Under the pieces are notes generated by a model, which did not search any database, was not told the origin of the DNA, and saw only the letters and a list, made by a program, of their open reading frames with translations. 63,583 nucleotides of DNA from Deltaproteobacteria bacterium (lineage in GTDB: Bacteria > Myxococcota_A > UBA9160 > SZUA-336). Location: the NCBI GenBank assembly GCA_029261925.1, contig JAJDAJ010000099.1, positions 1 through 63,583 of the forward strand. The letters run 5' to 3'. This document shows, piece after piece, positions 8,710-16,111 of the stretch. Numbering within the stretch: the stretch's first letter is position 1; each line of letters begins with the position of its first letter. The position numbers and the translations under genes were made by a program.

Positions 8710-9561
8710 TCACATGGAGCGCTTCGGGTCGAGCGTACGGTCGATCCCGCGCACCATGCTGTCCTGCTCGAAGGTGGCCACCAGTCGCCCATCCTCGGTG
8801 AAGACGCTCCCGCTGCCGTGGACCCGCCCACGCCCCGCGTAGCTGGACTGCTGGCTGACCAGCAGCCACTCGCTCACGTCGAAGCGCTCGTGAAAGTGGG
8901 CCGTGTGCGCGATCACGCCCGTCGACACCGTGTGGTGGGCATCCTCGGGCCGGAGCACGTCGGCATGGGGCCGCATCGACAGCGCGATCAGCAGCCCTGG
9001 CTCGCACCACACCAGGCTCGCCTGGTGCGCCGCGACCGAGTCGAACGAGCGCGCGTGCCGCATCCAGTAGCGGAGCACGGGCGAGCCGTCGGGCGCGCAG
9101 GCCTTGGGGTCGTCGATGCTGCGGATCTCCGTGTCGGCGTAGACGAAGTCCCCGGCGTCCGCTGCCAGCGAGCCGGGGCGTGGTGCATCGGGGGCGGTGG
9201 CGGCGTGCCGGATGATGTCCGGCTCGTCGGCATTCAGCAGCACCAGGCCGCGCGCCAGCAGGCGGTCATCCTGCCACGCTGTGAGGGTCTCGCTGCCCCA
9301 GGCGCGGCCAGCATGCATGGTCTCGCGCTGCAGCTCCATGGGCGCGTCGTAGCGACCGGGTCGCGCGAAGATCGCGTGGATCGACTTGACCTCCTTCGCG
9401 CCCTTCACGGCGTGATCGCAGGCCATGATCATCTGCGCCATGATCTGACCGCTGAAGACCACGTTGCGGGCCTCCGGGTCCTCGGCGGGGTGGTTCACGC
9501 GGTAGCGCCCGTCCGTGATCTCCTCCACCTGCAGCACGTCGGGCAGCTCCTGCATCGACAT
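8710..9561 (-). CDS. TesB-like acyl-CoA thioesterase (double hotdog)
   Basis: A 283-residue acyl-CoA thioesterase II homologue. The N-terminal hotdog contains VFSGQIMAQ (normally V[FY]GGQxxAQ). The C-terminal hotdog contains HTAHFHERFDVSEWLL and the closing EQDSMVRG, which corresponds to the Q[ED]GLIR segment with the catalytic Gln. It cleaves acyl-CoA to free acid and CoA. The ATG at 9561 has gaggaggg upstream. It converges on an acyl-CoA synthetase with a 9 bp gap. Substrate chain length is not predictable. Confidence 0.93.
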   Translation of the reverse strand: MSMQELPDVLQVEEITDGRYRVNHPAEDPEARNVVFSGQIMAQMIMACDHAVKGAKEVKSIHAIFARPGRYDAPMELQRETMHAGRAWGSETLTAWQDDRLLARGLVLLNADEPDIIRHAATAPDAPRPGSLAADAGDFVYADTEIRSIDDPKACAPDGSPVLRYWMRHARSFDSVAAHQASLVWCEPGLLIALSMRPHADVLRPEDAHHTVSTGVIAHTAHFHERFDVSEWLLVSQQSSYAGRGRVHGSGSVFTEDGRLVATFEQDSMVRGIDRTLDPKRSM

Positions 9562-9671
9562 GATTCCCTCCTCGCGTCCGGGCGTCTCGATCGGGTCGCA
9601 GGCTCCTTCTAGCATTCCGGGAGGCGACCCGTCGCGCCCGGGGACCGCAGCGCCGGGCTCCCCGCCGCGAC

Positions 9672-10637
9672 TCAGGCGCCCCGCTGGCTCGCGCGGAACT
9701 CGGTCTGCATGCCGGCCGGCCGGAGGCTCTGCTTGAGCTGCCGCAGGCCGTCTCGCCCCAGGTCGGAGCCGTCGTTGACGAGCTCGAAGCCCTCGAGCTT
9801 CGACAGGAAGCTGTGCCGCTGGAAGTAGCTCAGGCCCGGCACGCCCGCGTCGCTCTTCGCGTCGAAGAAGCAGCCGACGCCGGGCCGGAGCTCGCCACCG
9901 AAGGCGAACGCGACCAGCCGCCCGTCCAGCCACACCAGCTCGCCGCGGACGTCCGGCTCGGAGAACGCGTCCACCTGGTCGATGAAGCGACGGGTCGTGG
10001 CGACCCCGCCCGTGGTCCCGTGGGCGGCGCGATGCTGCTGGCGCCAGTGGCGCAGGAGCTGGTGACAGGCTCCGGCGTGGCGGGCCGCGTAGGGCGTCAC
10101 CTGCAGCCCCGGAAGCTTCTCGACCCGGACCACGTTGCGGCGCAGCGTCCGGAAGGCGCGGCCGCCCAGGTCGGCGAAGGCCCCCGGCCGGTACAGGTAC
10201 TGGGAGCGCCGTGCCCGGACGCGCAGCTGTGGCAGGGATGCGGCCGTCTCGGCGTCCCGGGCATCCAGCCGGAGCACCCTCGCGGAGCGGTCCCCGTTGA
10301 AGTCGTTGGCGCGCTCGAGGCATCGCTCGAGCACGGGAAGGCGCAGGGGCGTGGGCGCGACGACCAGATCGAGCCTCGGGGCGGCGGCGTCACGGCCCCA
10401 GATGTACAGGCAGATCGATCCGTCGTCCTCGCCGATCAGCAGCACGCGCCGCTGCCCGCGATTGCGCGCGAGCAGGTACGGGAAGTAGTAGCTGAAGCCG
10501 AGCTGCTCACCGCTGGCGACCGCGCGCTTGTAGCGCTGGAGATCGGAGACCTCGAGGCGCTCGAGGCCACCGAGCGTCCCGGACAGCTCGAGGTGCGCGG
10601 GCGCATCGGGACCGCGCCCGCCATCCGGCGGAGGCAC
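9672..10637 (-). CDS. LPG_synthase_C/DUF2156-like GNAT-fold protein, copy A
   Basis: A 321-residue protein, a tandem paralogue of the next upstream gene. Shared blocks are SYYFPYLL, DDGSICLY[IW], ERANDFNGD, the [KR]xQY[LV]Y box, LRRNV/LRRSV, HAGACH, the GGExRPG strand, and a C-terminal LVNDGSDLGRDGL. These resemble the C-terminal half of phosphatidylglycerol lysyltransferase (DUF2156), whose GNAT/Fem-like fold transfers aminoacyl groups from tRNA to lipids or peptides. The assignment is by motif resemblance and is tentative. I chose GTG 10637 because ggagagg lies 8 nt upstream and it sits 4 bp after the preceding stop. No membrane segment is seen. Confidence 0.75.
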   Translation of the reverse strand: MPPPDGGRGPDAPAHLELSGTLGGLERLEVSDLQRYKRAVASGEQLGFSYYFPYLLARNRGQRRVLLIGEDDGSICLYIWGRDAAAPRLDLVVAPTPLRLPVLERCLERANDFNGDRSARVLRLDARDAETAASLPQLRVRARRSQYLYRPGAFADLGGRAFRTLRRNVVRVEKLPGLQVTPYAARHAGACHQLLRHWRQQHRAAHGTTGGVATTRRFIDQVDAFSEPDVRGELVWLDGRLVAFAFGGELRPGVGCFFDAKSDAGVPGLSYFQRHSFLSKLEGFELVNDGSDLGRDGLRQLKQSLRPAGMQTEFRASQRGA

Positions 10638-10641
10638 CCGC

Positions 10642-11583
10642 TCAGCCTCTCCGGCCGCCGGGCCGGCGCTGGCGCGCGCGGTGCTCGGCGTGCATCGCCA
10701 CGGGTCGGAACATCTCCTTGATCTGTCGCAGGCCCGCGCGACCCGTGTCGGAGCCATCGTTGACCCGCTCGAACTCTCGCAGGCTGCGCAGGAAGCTCCG
10801 CAGGTGGAAGTAGCTCAGACCCTGCACGGAGGTGTCGCACTTGCGCTCGAAGGAGCACGCGAGCCCGGGCCGGATCTCGCCCCCGAGAGCGAAGGCGGCC
10901 AGGCGTCCGTCCACCAGGACCACCTCGCCCCGGAGGTCCTGCTCGGGCAGCACGCCCGCGAGCTCGAGCGCGCGCCTCGAGGTTCCGGCGCCGCCCGCCG
11001 TGCCGTGCGCGTCGCGGTGGGCCGCCTTCCATTCCGCGAGCAGCGCGTGACAGGCACCCGCGTGGGAGGTCGAGTACGGCAGCACCTGCACGTCCGGCAG
11101 CCGCTCGACCCGCGCCACGCTGCGCCGCAGGGTCGTGAACCGCTTCCCGGCCAGGTCGTCGTAGGCTCCAGGTTCGTAGACGTACTGCATCTTGCTGGGC
11201 CGGACGCGGAGACCGGCGGAGGCCACGGCGTCCGCGTCGGCCTCGTCGATGCGCATCACCCGCGCGGAGAGGTCCCCGTTGAACTCGTTTGCCCGCTCGA
11301 TGCAGCGCTGCAGTACGCCCGCGTGCATCGGGGCCGGTGGCAGGTAGACGTCCAGCCGGGGCAGGCCGCCGCGGACCCGCCACCGGAACACGCAGATGGA
11401 CCCCTCGTCCTCGGCCAGCAGCATGGCGCTGCGGCCGGGCGCGTTGCAGGAGAGCAGGTACGGGAAGTAGTAGCCCCAGCCTGTCTGCCGGCCGACGGCG
11501 ATCGCGGCCTTGTAGCGCGAGAGGTGCCCGCGCTCCAGGATCTCGAGGCCCTCGAGCGGGCCAGAGAGCGCCGGCTCGGTCAT
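10642..11583 (-). CDS. LPG_synthase_C/DUF2156-like GNAT-fold protein, copy B
   Basis: A 313-residue paralogue of copy A, upstream in the same two-gene operon. It has WGYYFPYLL, EDEGSICVF, ERANEFNGD, KMQYVYEPG, ALGGEIRPG and RVNDGSDTGRAGLRQIKEM. The near-identical block order shows tandem duplication followed by divergence. A role in aminoacyl transfer is inferred only from resemblance to the MprF synthase domain. The ATG at 11583 starts the conserved region (GPLEGLEILERG in B matches GTLGGLERLEVS in A). The gene is divergent from a YheC/YheD-type ATP-grasp gene, which is also an amide-bond-forming fold, across 127 bp. Confidence 0.78.
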   Translation of the reverse strand: MTEPALSGPLEGLEILERGHLSRYKAAIAVGRQTGWGYYFPYLLSCNAPGRSAMLLAEDEGSICVFRWRVRGGLPRLDVYLPPAPMHAGVLQRCIERANEFNGDLSARVMRIDEADADAVASAGLRVRPSKMQYVYEPGAYDDLAGKRFTTLRRSVARVERLPDVQVLPYSTSHAGACHALLAEWKAAHRDAHGTAGGAGTSRRALELAGVLPEQDLRGEVVLVDGRLAAFALGGEIRPGLACSFERKCDTSVQGLSYFHLRSFLRSLREFERVNDGSDTGRAGLRQIKEMFRPVAMHAEHRARQRRPGGRRG

Positions 11584-11681
11584 CGGATGTCGGCGGGGCC
11601 GGCCACGCGCCGATTGTACCAGCAGAGCGGGTGGCGAGGGCCTCGATGCCGGGTCGTCGGCGGGCCGTGTGGAAGCTGCGG

Positions 11682-11687
11682 TACCAT
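11682..11687 (+). promoter_or_regulatory. -10-like box (TACCAT) upstream of ATP-grasp gene
   Basis: TACCAT lies 9 nt before the ATG of a 5-codon mini-ORF and 23 nt before the GTG of the ATP-grasp gene. It fits the TAnnnT pattern found before other first genes in the window. Confidence 0.4.
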
Positions 11688-11696
11688 GGCCGGCCG

Positions 11697-11714
11697 ATGC
11701 GAGGGGCGCCGTGA
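11697..11714 (+). CDS. Possible 5-codon leader minicistron (M-R-G-A-P)
   Basis: An ATG 9 nt downstream of TACCAT opens a five-codon frame whose TGA (11712-11714) overlaps the GTG start of the ATP-grasp gene (GTGA). If real, it would be a near-leaderless coupling peptide that delivers ribosomes to the GTG. It could equally be chance in G+C-rich sequence. Confidence 0.25.
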   Translation: MRGAP

Positions 11715-12850
11715 AGCACGTGGGGATGCTGTGCAACTGCTCGGCGCATGCGGATCCCGCGGCAGAGCTGAGCCCCTCGCTGCTCAACCGGGCCCTGCTG
11801 ATCGACCGGCTGCTCGCGCCCTCGGGAATCCGCGTGTTCCTCTACTCGCCCGGGGACGTCACCGCTGCGGGCGCGGTCGCGGGCTACACGGTCGACGGCC
11901 ACGATCTCGTGGCGGCCGAGCACCCGGTGCCGCGCGTCAATGCGAACTGGACCTACGGCACCCGGCGCCTGATCGACCGGGGCATGGGCTATCGCCGCTT
12001 CAAGCGCTGGACGCGCGAGAACGGCATCGAGATCTACGTGCCCTACGCCTTCTCGGAGCTGGTCTCCAACAAGCTCAAGGCCTACGCGGTCGTCCGCGAG
12101 CACGATGCGCAGCTGCACCCGCACACCGAGAACCTGACCGGATCCACGCGCCAGATCGACGAGTTCGTCGAGCGCTCGGGCATGGCCTTCGTCAAGCCCA
12201 GGGCCGGCAACAAGGGAAACCGGATCTTCGTGGTGCGCAGGATCCCGGAGGGCCACTCGCTCACCTACTACGAGGACGCCGCGAAGCGCCTGTTCTCGCC
12301 GATCAGCCTCGAGGCCGCGCTCGGCATGATCGAGGTGGCCGCGGCCCGGAAGCGCTACGTCGTCCAGGAGGGCGTCGAGTCGCTGCGCTACGAGGGCTCG
12401 GTGTTCGACGTGCGCGTCGTGATGGTGCACGACGCGAGCCGCTGGCACTCGATCCTGGAGACCCGGCTGGCGCCGCGCGAGAGCGACCTGTCCAACGTCT
12501 TCCAGGGGGGCTCGATCCAGGTCACCGAGGAGCTGCTGGACGTGCTGCTCGGGGAGAGCGCGGGTCGGCAGCTCGCCGGGCGCATCCGGTCGGTGTCGCA
12601 CCGGGTGGCCGAGCACCTCGAGCGCGACTTCCCGTCGGCCCTGATGGAGCTGGGTCTCGACTTCGTGCTCGATCGCGACCTGGGGCTGCACCTCGTCGAG
12701 GTCAATGCCAAGCCCGGTGTCGCCGGATTCGGGTCCGAGACCCGCATTTTCGACTGGAAGGCGGAAGACGAGCTCCACTATGAGCGCTGGCTCCGCCCGC
12801 ACGTCGAGCATCTTGCCGCATTCCTGCGCGCGAAGGTCGAGGCGGCCTGA
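11711..12850 (+). CDS. YheC/YheD-family ATP-grasp protein
   Basis: A 379-residue ATP-grasp protein. The ATP-binding strand is FVKPRAGNKGNRI (Lys162). The C-terminal metal-binding strand is LVEVNAKPGVAGF, with Glu and Asn in the expected places, so it looks catalytically intact. The N-terminal part (MLCNCSAHADP onwards) and the block IYVPYAFSELVSNKLKAY match the YheC/YheD group. ATP-grasp enzymes form acyl-phosphates and then amide bonds; this group's substrates are undefined. GTG 11711 is chosen for gcgagggg just upstream. It may belong functionally with the cyanophycin-type genes that follow, but it is separated from them by an opposing hydrolase gene. Confidence 0.85.
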   Translation: MKHVGMLCNCSAHADPAAELSPSLLNRALLIDRLLAPSGIRVFLYSPGDVTAAGAVAGYTVDGHDLVAAEHPVPRVNANWTYGTRRLIDRGMGYRRFKRWTRENGIEIYVPYAFSELVSNKLKAYAVVREHDAQLHPHTENLTGSTRQIDEFVERSGMAFVKPRAGNKGNRIFVVRRIPEGHSLTYYEDAAKRLFSPISLEAALGMIEVAAARKRYVVQEGVESLRYEGSVFDVRVVMVHDASRWHSILETRLAPRESDLSNVFQGGSIQVTEELLDVLLGESAGRQLAGRIRSVSHRVAEHLERDFPSALMELGLDFVLDRDLGLHLVEVNAKPGVAGFGSETRIFDWKAEDELHYERWLRPHVEHLAAFLRAKVEAA

Positions 12851-13933
12851 TCAGCGGAACAGGATGCGTCGCACCTGCTCGCTGGCGAGCATGCGCCGGC
12901 CGCTGTGGCCGACCCCGGGGATGGTCTCGAAGACCGATCCCTTCCAGGCGTCGAACAGCCGTGTGTGCGCGCGGTAGCCCTGGTGGCGGGCCAGCCGGTG
13001 GGGCCCCTGCAGCTCCGCCTCGCAGCGGCGGTCGAGGCTGCCGCCCCTGCCGACGTCGAGCTCTCCTGCGACATAGAACACGCGGCGCGCGAACAGGTTC
13101 GCGCGGATCCGCTCCGGCCCCACACCCTGCATGTAGGTGTTCAGATCGCGGAGCCCGTACTTGTAGTCGTCGTGCCCCCGGCATGCCCCGCCCGGTAGCT
13201 CGAGCTGCCCGCTCGCGGACGGGCGGCGGCCATCCAGGTACAGGTAGCTGGACGGGTTCATGACCACGTAGCGGACCTCGACGCCAGCATCGGGACAGCC
13301 GGCACCGCCCGCGGCGTAGCGCTGGACGAACTGTCCGCCGGCCGAGTGCCCGACGAGCACCAGCGTGTCGAGGCCCGGGAAGATCTGCTGCGTGTCCGGG
13401 CCATCGGGGCAGACCCGTGCGAGGAGCTCGTCGAGCACGGCGAACGAGCTGATCCGGGCCCGGTCCCGCGACCGGTGCCCGATCTTCCAGCCCCCGGAGC
13501 TCCAGTAGTGCCCGCCCCTGGCGGGACCATCGTCGAGCGTCTGGAACTGCGGCGCGATCAGCGCCGCACGGGGCACGCCGCCCTCCAGGCTCGCAGCGGC
13601 GATCAGCCGCGCGTGGTAGCGGTCCGCGTCGCGCCGGTTCCCGTGCACCACCAGGACCACGCGCCGTACGGCGGCGTCGCGGTCCAGCGGCAGCGTCCGG
13701 AAGTACGGCACCGTGCCCCCGGTGCTCAGCACGAGCAGCTCGCGCCGGGACTCCGGCTGGACCAGGCGCTGCCCGGCGGCCGGCGCCGCCCAGGCGGCGA
13801 GCACAACGGCGCTGCTCAGCAGCCAGATTAGCCCGGCCCCGGCTCGCGACGCCCGCACCGCGGGTGGGCCATCGGGTAGACCCCGGTCCTCGTGCATGGG
13901 GACCGGGTCGCGGGGTGAATCGGGTTGCAGCAT
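12851..13933 (-). CDS. Membrane-anchored or secreted alpha/beta hydrolase
   Basis: A 360-residue alpha/beta hydrolase. An N-terminal stretch of about 37 polar residues precedes one hydrophobic segment (IWLLSSAVVLAAWAAPAAG), so the catalytic domain should lie outside the cytoplasmic membrane. Catalytic features are VVLVVHGNRR (oxyanion strand), the nucleophile elbow GHSAGG and GVGHSGR near the C-terminus for His. It resembles the PHB-depolymerase/esterase-like hydrolases encoded at 15267 and within 16112-18106, and may act on the same material. The ATG at 13933 has gaagaag close by; an ATG at 13897 is an alternative. It converges on the ATP-grasp gene with no gap. Confidence 0.8.
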   Translation of the reverse strand: MLQPDSPRDPVPMHEDRGLPDGPPAVRASRAGAGLIWLLSSAVVLAAWAAPAAGQRLVQPESRRELLVLSTGGTVPYFRTLPLDRDAAVRRVVLVVHGNRRDADRYHARLIAAASLEGGVPRAALIAPQFQTLDDGPARGGHYWSSGGWKIGHRSRDRARISSFAVLDELLARVCPDGPDTQQIFPGLDTLVLVGHSAGGQFVQRYAAGGAGCPDAGVEVRYVVMNPSSYLYLDGRRPSASGQLELPGGACRGHDDYKYGLRDLNTYMQGVGPERIRANLFARRVFYVAGELDVGRGGSLDRRCEAELQGPHRLARHQGYRAHTRLFDAWKGSVFETIPGVGHSGRRMLASEQVRRILFR

Positions 13934-14152
13934 CGCTTCTTCGACGAGCAGCTCGGTCGCGTTCGGCGTCCGGTGACACCTGGCACGCGGTGCAGCGACC
14001 TCATCAGAGCATACCCGTGGTTGCAAGGTACCGCCGGTGATTGTCTAATGAGGGCAGCGCAGGCGGCCATGCTCGTCGCAGTCCGTGGCTTCTCGCAGGG
14101 AGCTCGCACGCGGATTGCCGGCGGCAGCGGGCCGACGCAGGGAGATGATCGC

Positions 14153-15280
14153 ATGGCCCCCCAGCCCCCCCAGCCGTCGCCCGACGGGCCGACGGAGAGC
14201 CGTCTTTTGCACGAGACGGAGCGCATCCGGCAAGCCGCCTGGAGCCACACGACTCGCCGGGTCCCGCGGGACGCGCCCTACCGGATCAGTCAGGACGCGC
14301 GGACGCCGCGTGCGGGGGACCTGCTGCTGGCCCGCGTCGACGCGCTGGGGCACCACCGGGGCCTCCAGCTGGCGAGCGGTCGCCGGAAGAACCTGTTCCC
14401 GGGCGACGAGATCGTGGTGGCGTACGGCAACCGCTACGCACCCAGCCAGTTCGAGGCCGTGGTGCCCCGGACCCTGGGTCCGTGTCAGCTCGTGGCCTCG
14501 GGAGGGGTGGCGGCCAAGGCGCTGTCCTGGCACAGCCGCATCTCGAGGGGGCCCACGATGATCACTCCCGTCGGGCTGCTGCTGAACCCCGGGGGCGAGC
14601 CCGTGAGCCTGCGGGACCACGCCGTCGAGCCCGTCGAGGGGCTGATCGAGCCCGCGCCTCCGACCGTCGCGGTGGTGGGGACCGGCATGGACGCCGGCAA
14701 GACGACCGCCGCCGCGTTCCTCGTGCGCGGCCTGACGCGCGCGGGTCTGCGCGTGGGCTTCGCGAAGATCACCGGGACCGGTGCGGGTGGCGACACCTGG
14801 CTGCTGGAGGATGCCGGCGCCGATCCGGTGTTCGACTTCACCGATGCGGGACTCGTGTCGACCTACCGCGTGCCGCTGCCCGAGATCGAGCGCGCGCTGG
14901 TGACGCTGGTGGCCCACATCACCAAGGCGGGCGTCGACGCGCTGGTCCTCGAGGTCGCCGACGGGATCTTGCAGGAGGAGACCGCCGCGCTGCTGGAGTC
15001 CCCCGTGTTCGGCGACATCGCCGACGCCATCCTGTTCACGGCCCGCGACTCCATGGGCGCGCTGGCCGGCACGCACTGGCTGCGCGTGCGCAGCCTCCCG
15101 GTGGCCGGCCTCTCCGGCATCCTGACGTCGTCGCCGCTGCACTGCAGCGAGGCATCGACCGCGACCGGTCTGTCGATCTACACGCGCGACGACCTGGCCG
15201 AGGCCGAGACCGCGCGCGGCATCCTCGAGTGGACCGATCCGCAGGTCCTGCTCCCTGGACGTGGCCATGCCGTCGCGTAG
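14153..15280 (+). CDS. P-loop NTPase, DUF1611-like, first gene of cyanophycin-type operon
   Basis: A 375-residue protein with a clear Walker A motif, GTGMDAGKTT at residues 176-185 (Lys183). The N-terminal half is a beta-rich domain (DLLLARVDALGHHRGLQL, FPGDEIVVAYGNRY). The C-terminal half resembles the DUF1611/MobB-like NTPases (VGFAKITGTG, DALVLEVADGI, then a predicted switch region). Its biochemical role is unknown. ATG 14153 follows gggag at 7-8 nt. It opens a run of five genes with overlaps or gaps under 10 bp ending in cyanophycinase, so its function is probably tied to that process. Confidence 0.82.
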   Translation: MAPQPPQPSPDGPTESRLLHETERIRQAAWSHTTRRVPRDAPYRISQDARTPRAGDLLLARVDALGHHRGLQLASGRRKNLFPGDEIVVAYGNRYAPSQFEAVVPRTLGPCQLVASGGVAAKALSWHSRISRGPTMITPVGLLLNPGGEPVSLRDHAVEPVEGLIEPAPPTVAVVGTGMDAGKTTAAAFLVRGLTRAGLRVGFAKITGTGAGGDTWLLEDAGADPVFDFTDAGLVSTYRVPLPEIERALVTLVAHITKAGVDALVLEVADGILQEETAALLESPVFGDIADAILFTARDSMGALAGTHWLRVRSLPVAGLSGILTSSPLHCSEASTATGLSIYTRDDLAEAETARGILEWTDPQVLLPGRGHAVA

Positions 15281-16103
15281 GCCGCAGGACGCCGCCCCGC
15301 GCCGCAAGCGCCTGCTGCGCCGCGTGCTGCAGGCGGATCCGGCGCAGGAGTACCTGCTCTACGTACCGGAGTCGCACGCGGCCGAGCCGCCGCTGTTCGT
15401 CTCCGCGCACGGCGTGTCGCGCAACGCCGACGAGCATGCCCGGCTGCTCTCGGTGTACTGCGAGATGCACGGGGCCGTCCTGGTCGCGCCGTACTTCTCG
15501 GTCGAGCGCTATCCCGACTACCAGCGCCTGGGGCGCGCCGGCCACGGGAAACGTGCCGACGTCGCGCTCGACATGATCGTGGCCGAGGTGGCCGCACTGA
15601 CGGGCGCATCGGCACAGCAGTTCTACCTGTTCGGCTTCTCGGGTGGCGCCCAGTTCGCCCATCGCTACGTCATGGCCCACCCGCACCGGATCCTGGCGGC
15701 CGCGCTCGCCTCGGCCGGCTGGTACACGCTGCCCGATCACACGCGGCGCTTCCCGTACGGGACCCGCACCAGCCACAAGCTCCCGGGGGTTCGCTTCGAC
15801 GCGGAGGAGTACCTGCAGGTGCCCATGCGCGTGATGGTCGGAGCCGAGGACGACGGCACCAAGGGGCTGCGCCGCACCGCGCGCCTCGATCGCGAGCAGG
15901 GCGGTAGCCGCATCGAGCGCGCCCGCACCTGGGTGGGCGCGATGCAGGCGGCGGCAGCGGCGCACCACCTGGAGTCGATGGTCTCGTACGAGGAGGTCGA
16001 GAACTGCGACCACTCCTTCCGGCGCTCGATCCTGCGCAGCGGGCTCGGGGACAGGGTGTTCGAGTGGATGTTCGGACCCCCGCCCTCCAGCACGCTGTCG
16101 TGA
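15267..16103 (+). CDS. Alpha/beta hydrolase (PHB-depolymerase/esterase-like), active-site intact
   Basis: A 278-residue cytoplasmic alpha/beta hydrolase. The nucleophile elbow is GFSGGAQ (Ser125), the acid is probably in GAEDDGT (Asp195/196) and the His is in NCDHSF (His249), so the triad looks complete. It overlaps the preceding gene by 14 bp and is followed 8 bp later by a fusion protein whose N-terminal domain is a homologous but dead copy. Shared blocks include APYFSxERYPDYQRLGR versus APCFSQESYPSYQRLGR. GTG 15261 is an alternative start. It probably hydrolyses an ester or amide of the product handled by this operon; the substrate is unknown. Confidence 0.85.
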   Translation: MPSRRPQDAAPRRKRLLRRVLQADPAQEYLLYVPESHAAEPPLFVSAHGVSRNADEHARLLSVYCEMHGAVLVAPYFSVERYPDYQRLGRAGHGKRADVALDMIVAEVAALTGASAQQFYLFGFSGGAQFAHRYVMAHPHRILAAALASAGWYTLPDHTRRFPYGTRTSHKLPGVRFDAEEYLQVPMRVMVGAEDDGTKGLRRTARLDREQGGSRIERARTWVGAMQAAAAAHHLESMVSYEEVENCDHSFRRSILRSGLGDRVFEWMFGPPPSSTLS

Positions 16104-16111
16104 GGCCGGCG

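Noticed and set aside
10436..12811. A 791-codon minus-strand frame crossing several genes
   Set aside because: It crosses two divergent operons and matches nothing; the real genes in other frames have full motif support.
15267..16103. Calling the hydrolase a PHB depolymerase
   Set aside because: The fold and triad are compatible, but there is no PHB synthase or phasin gene nearby, and its paralogue is fused to an export adaptor in a cyanophycin-type operon.
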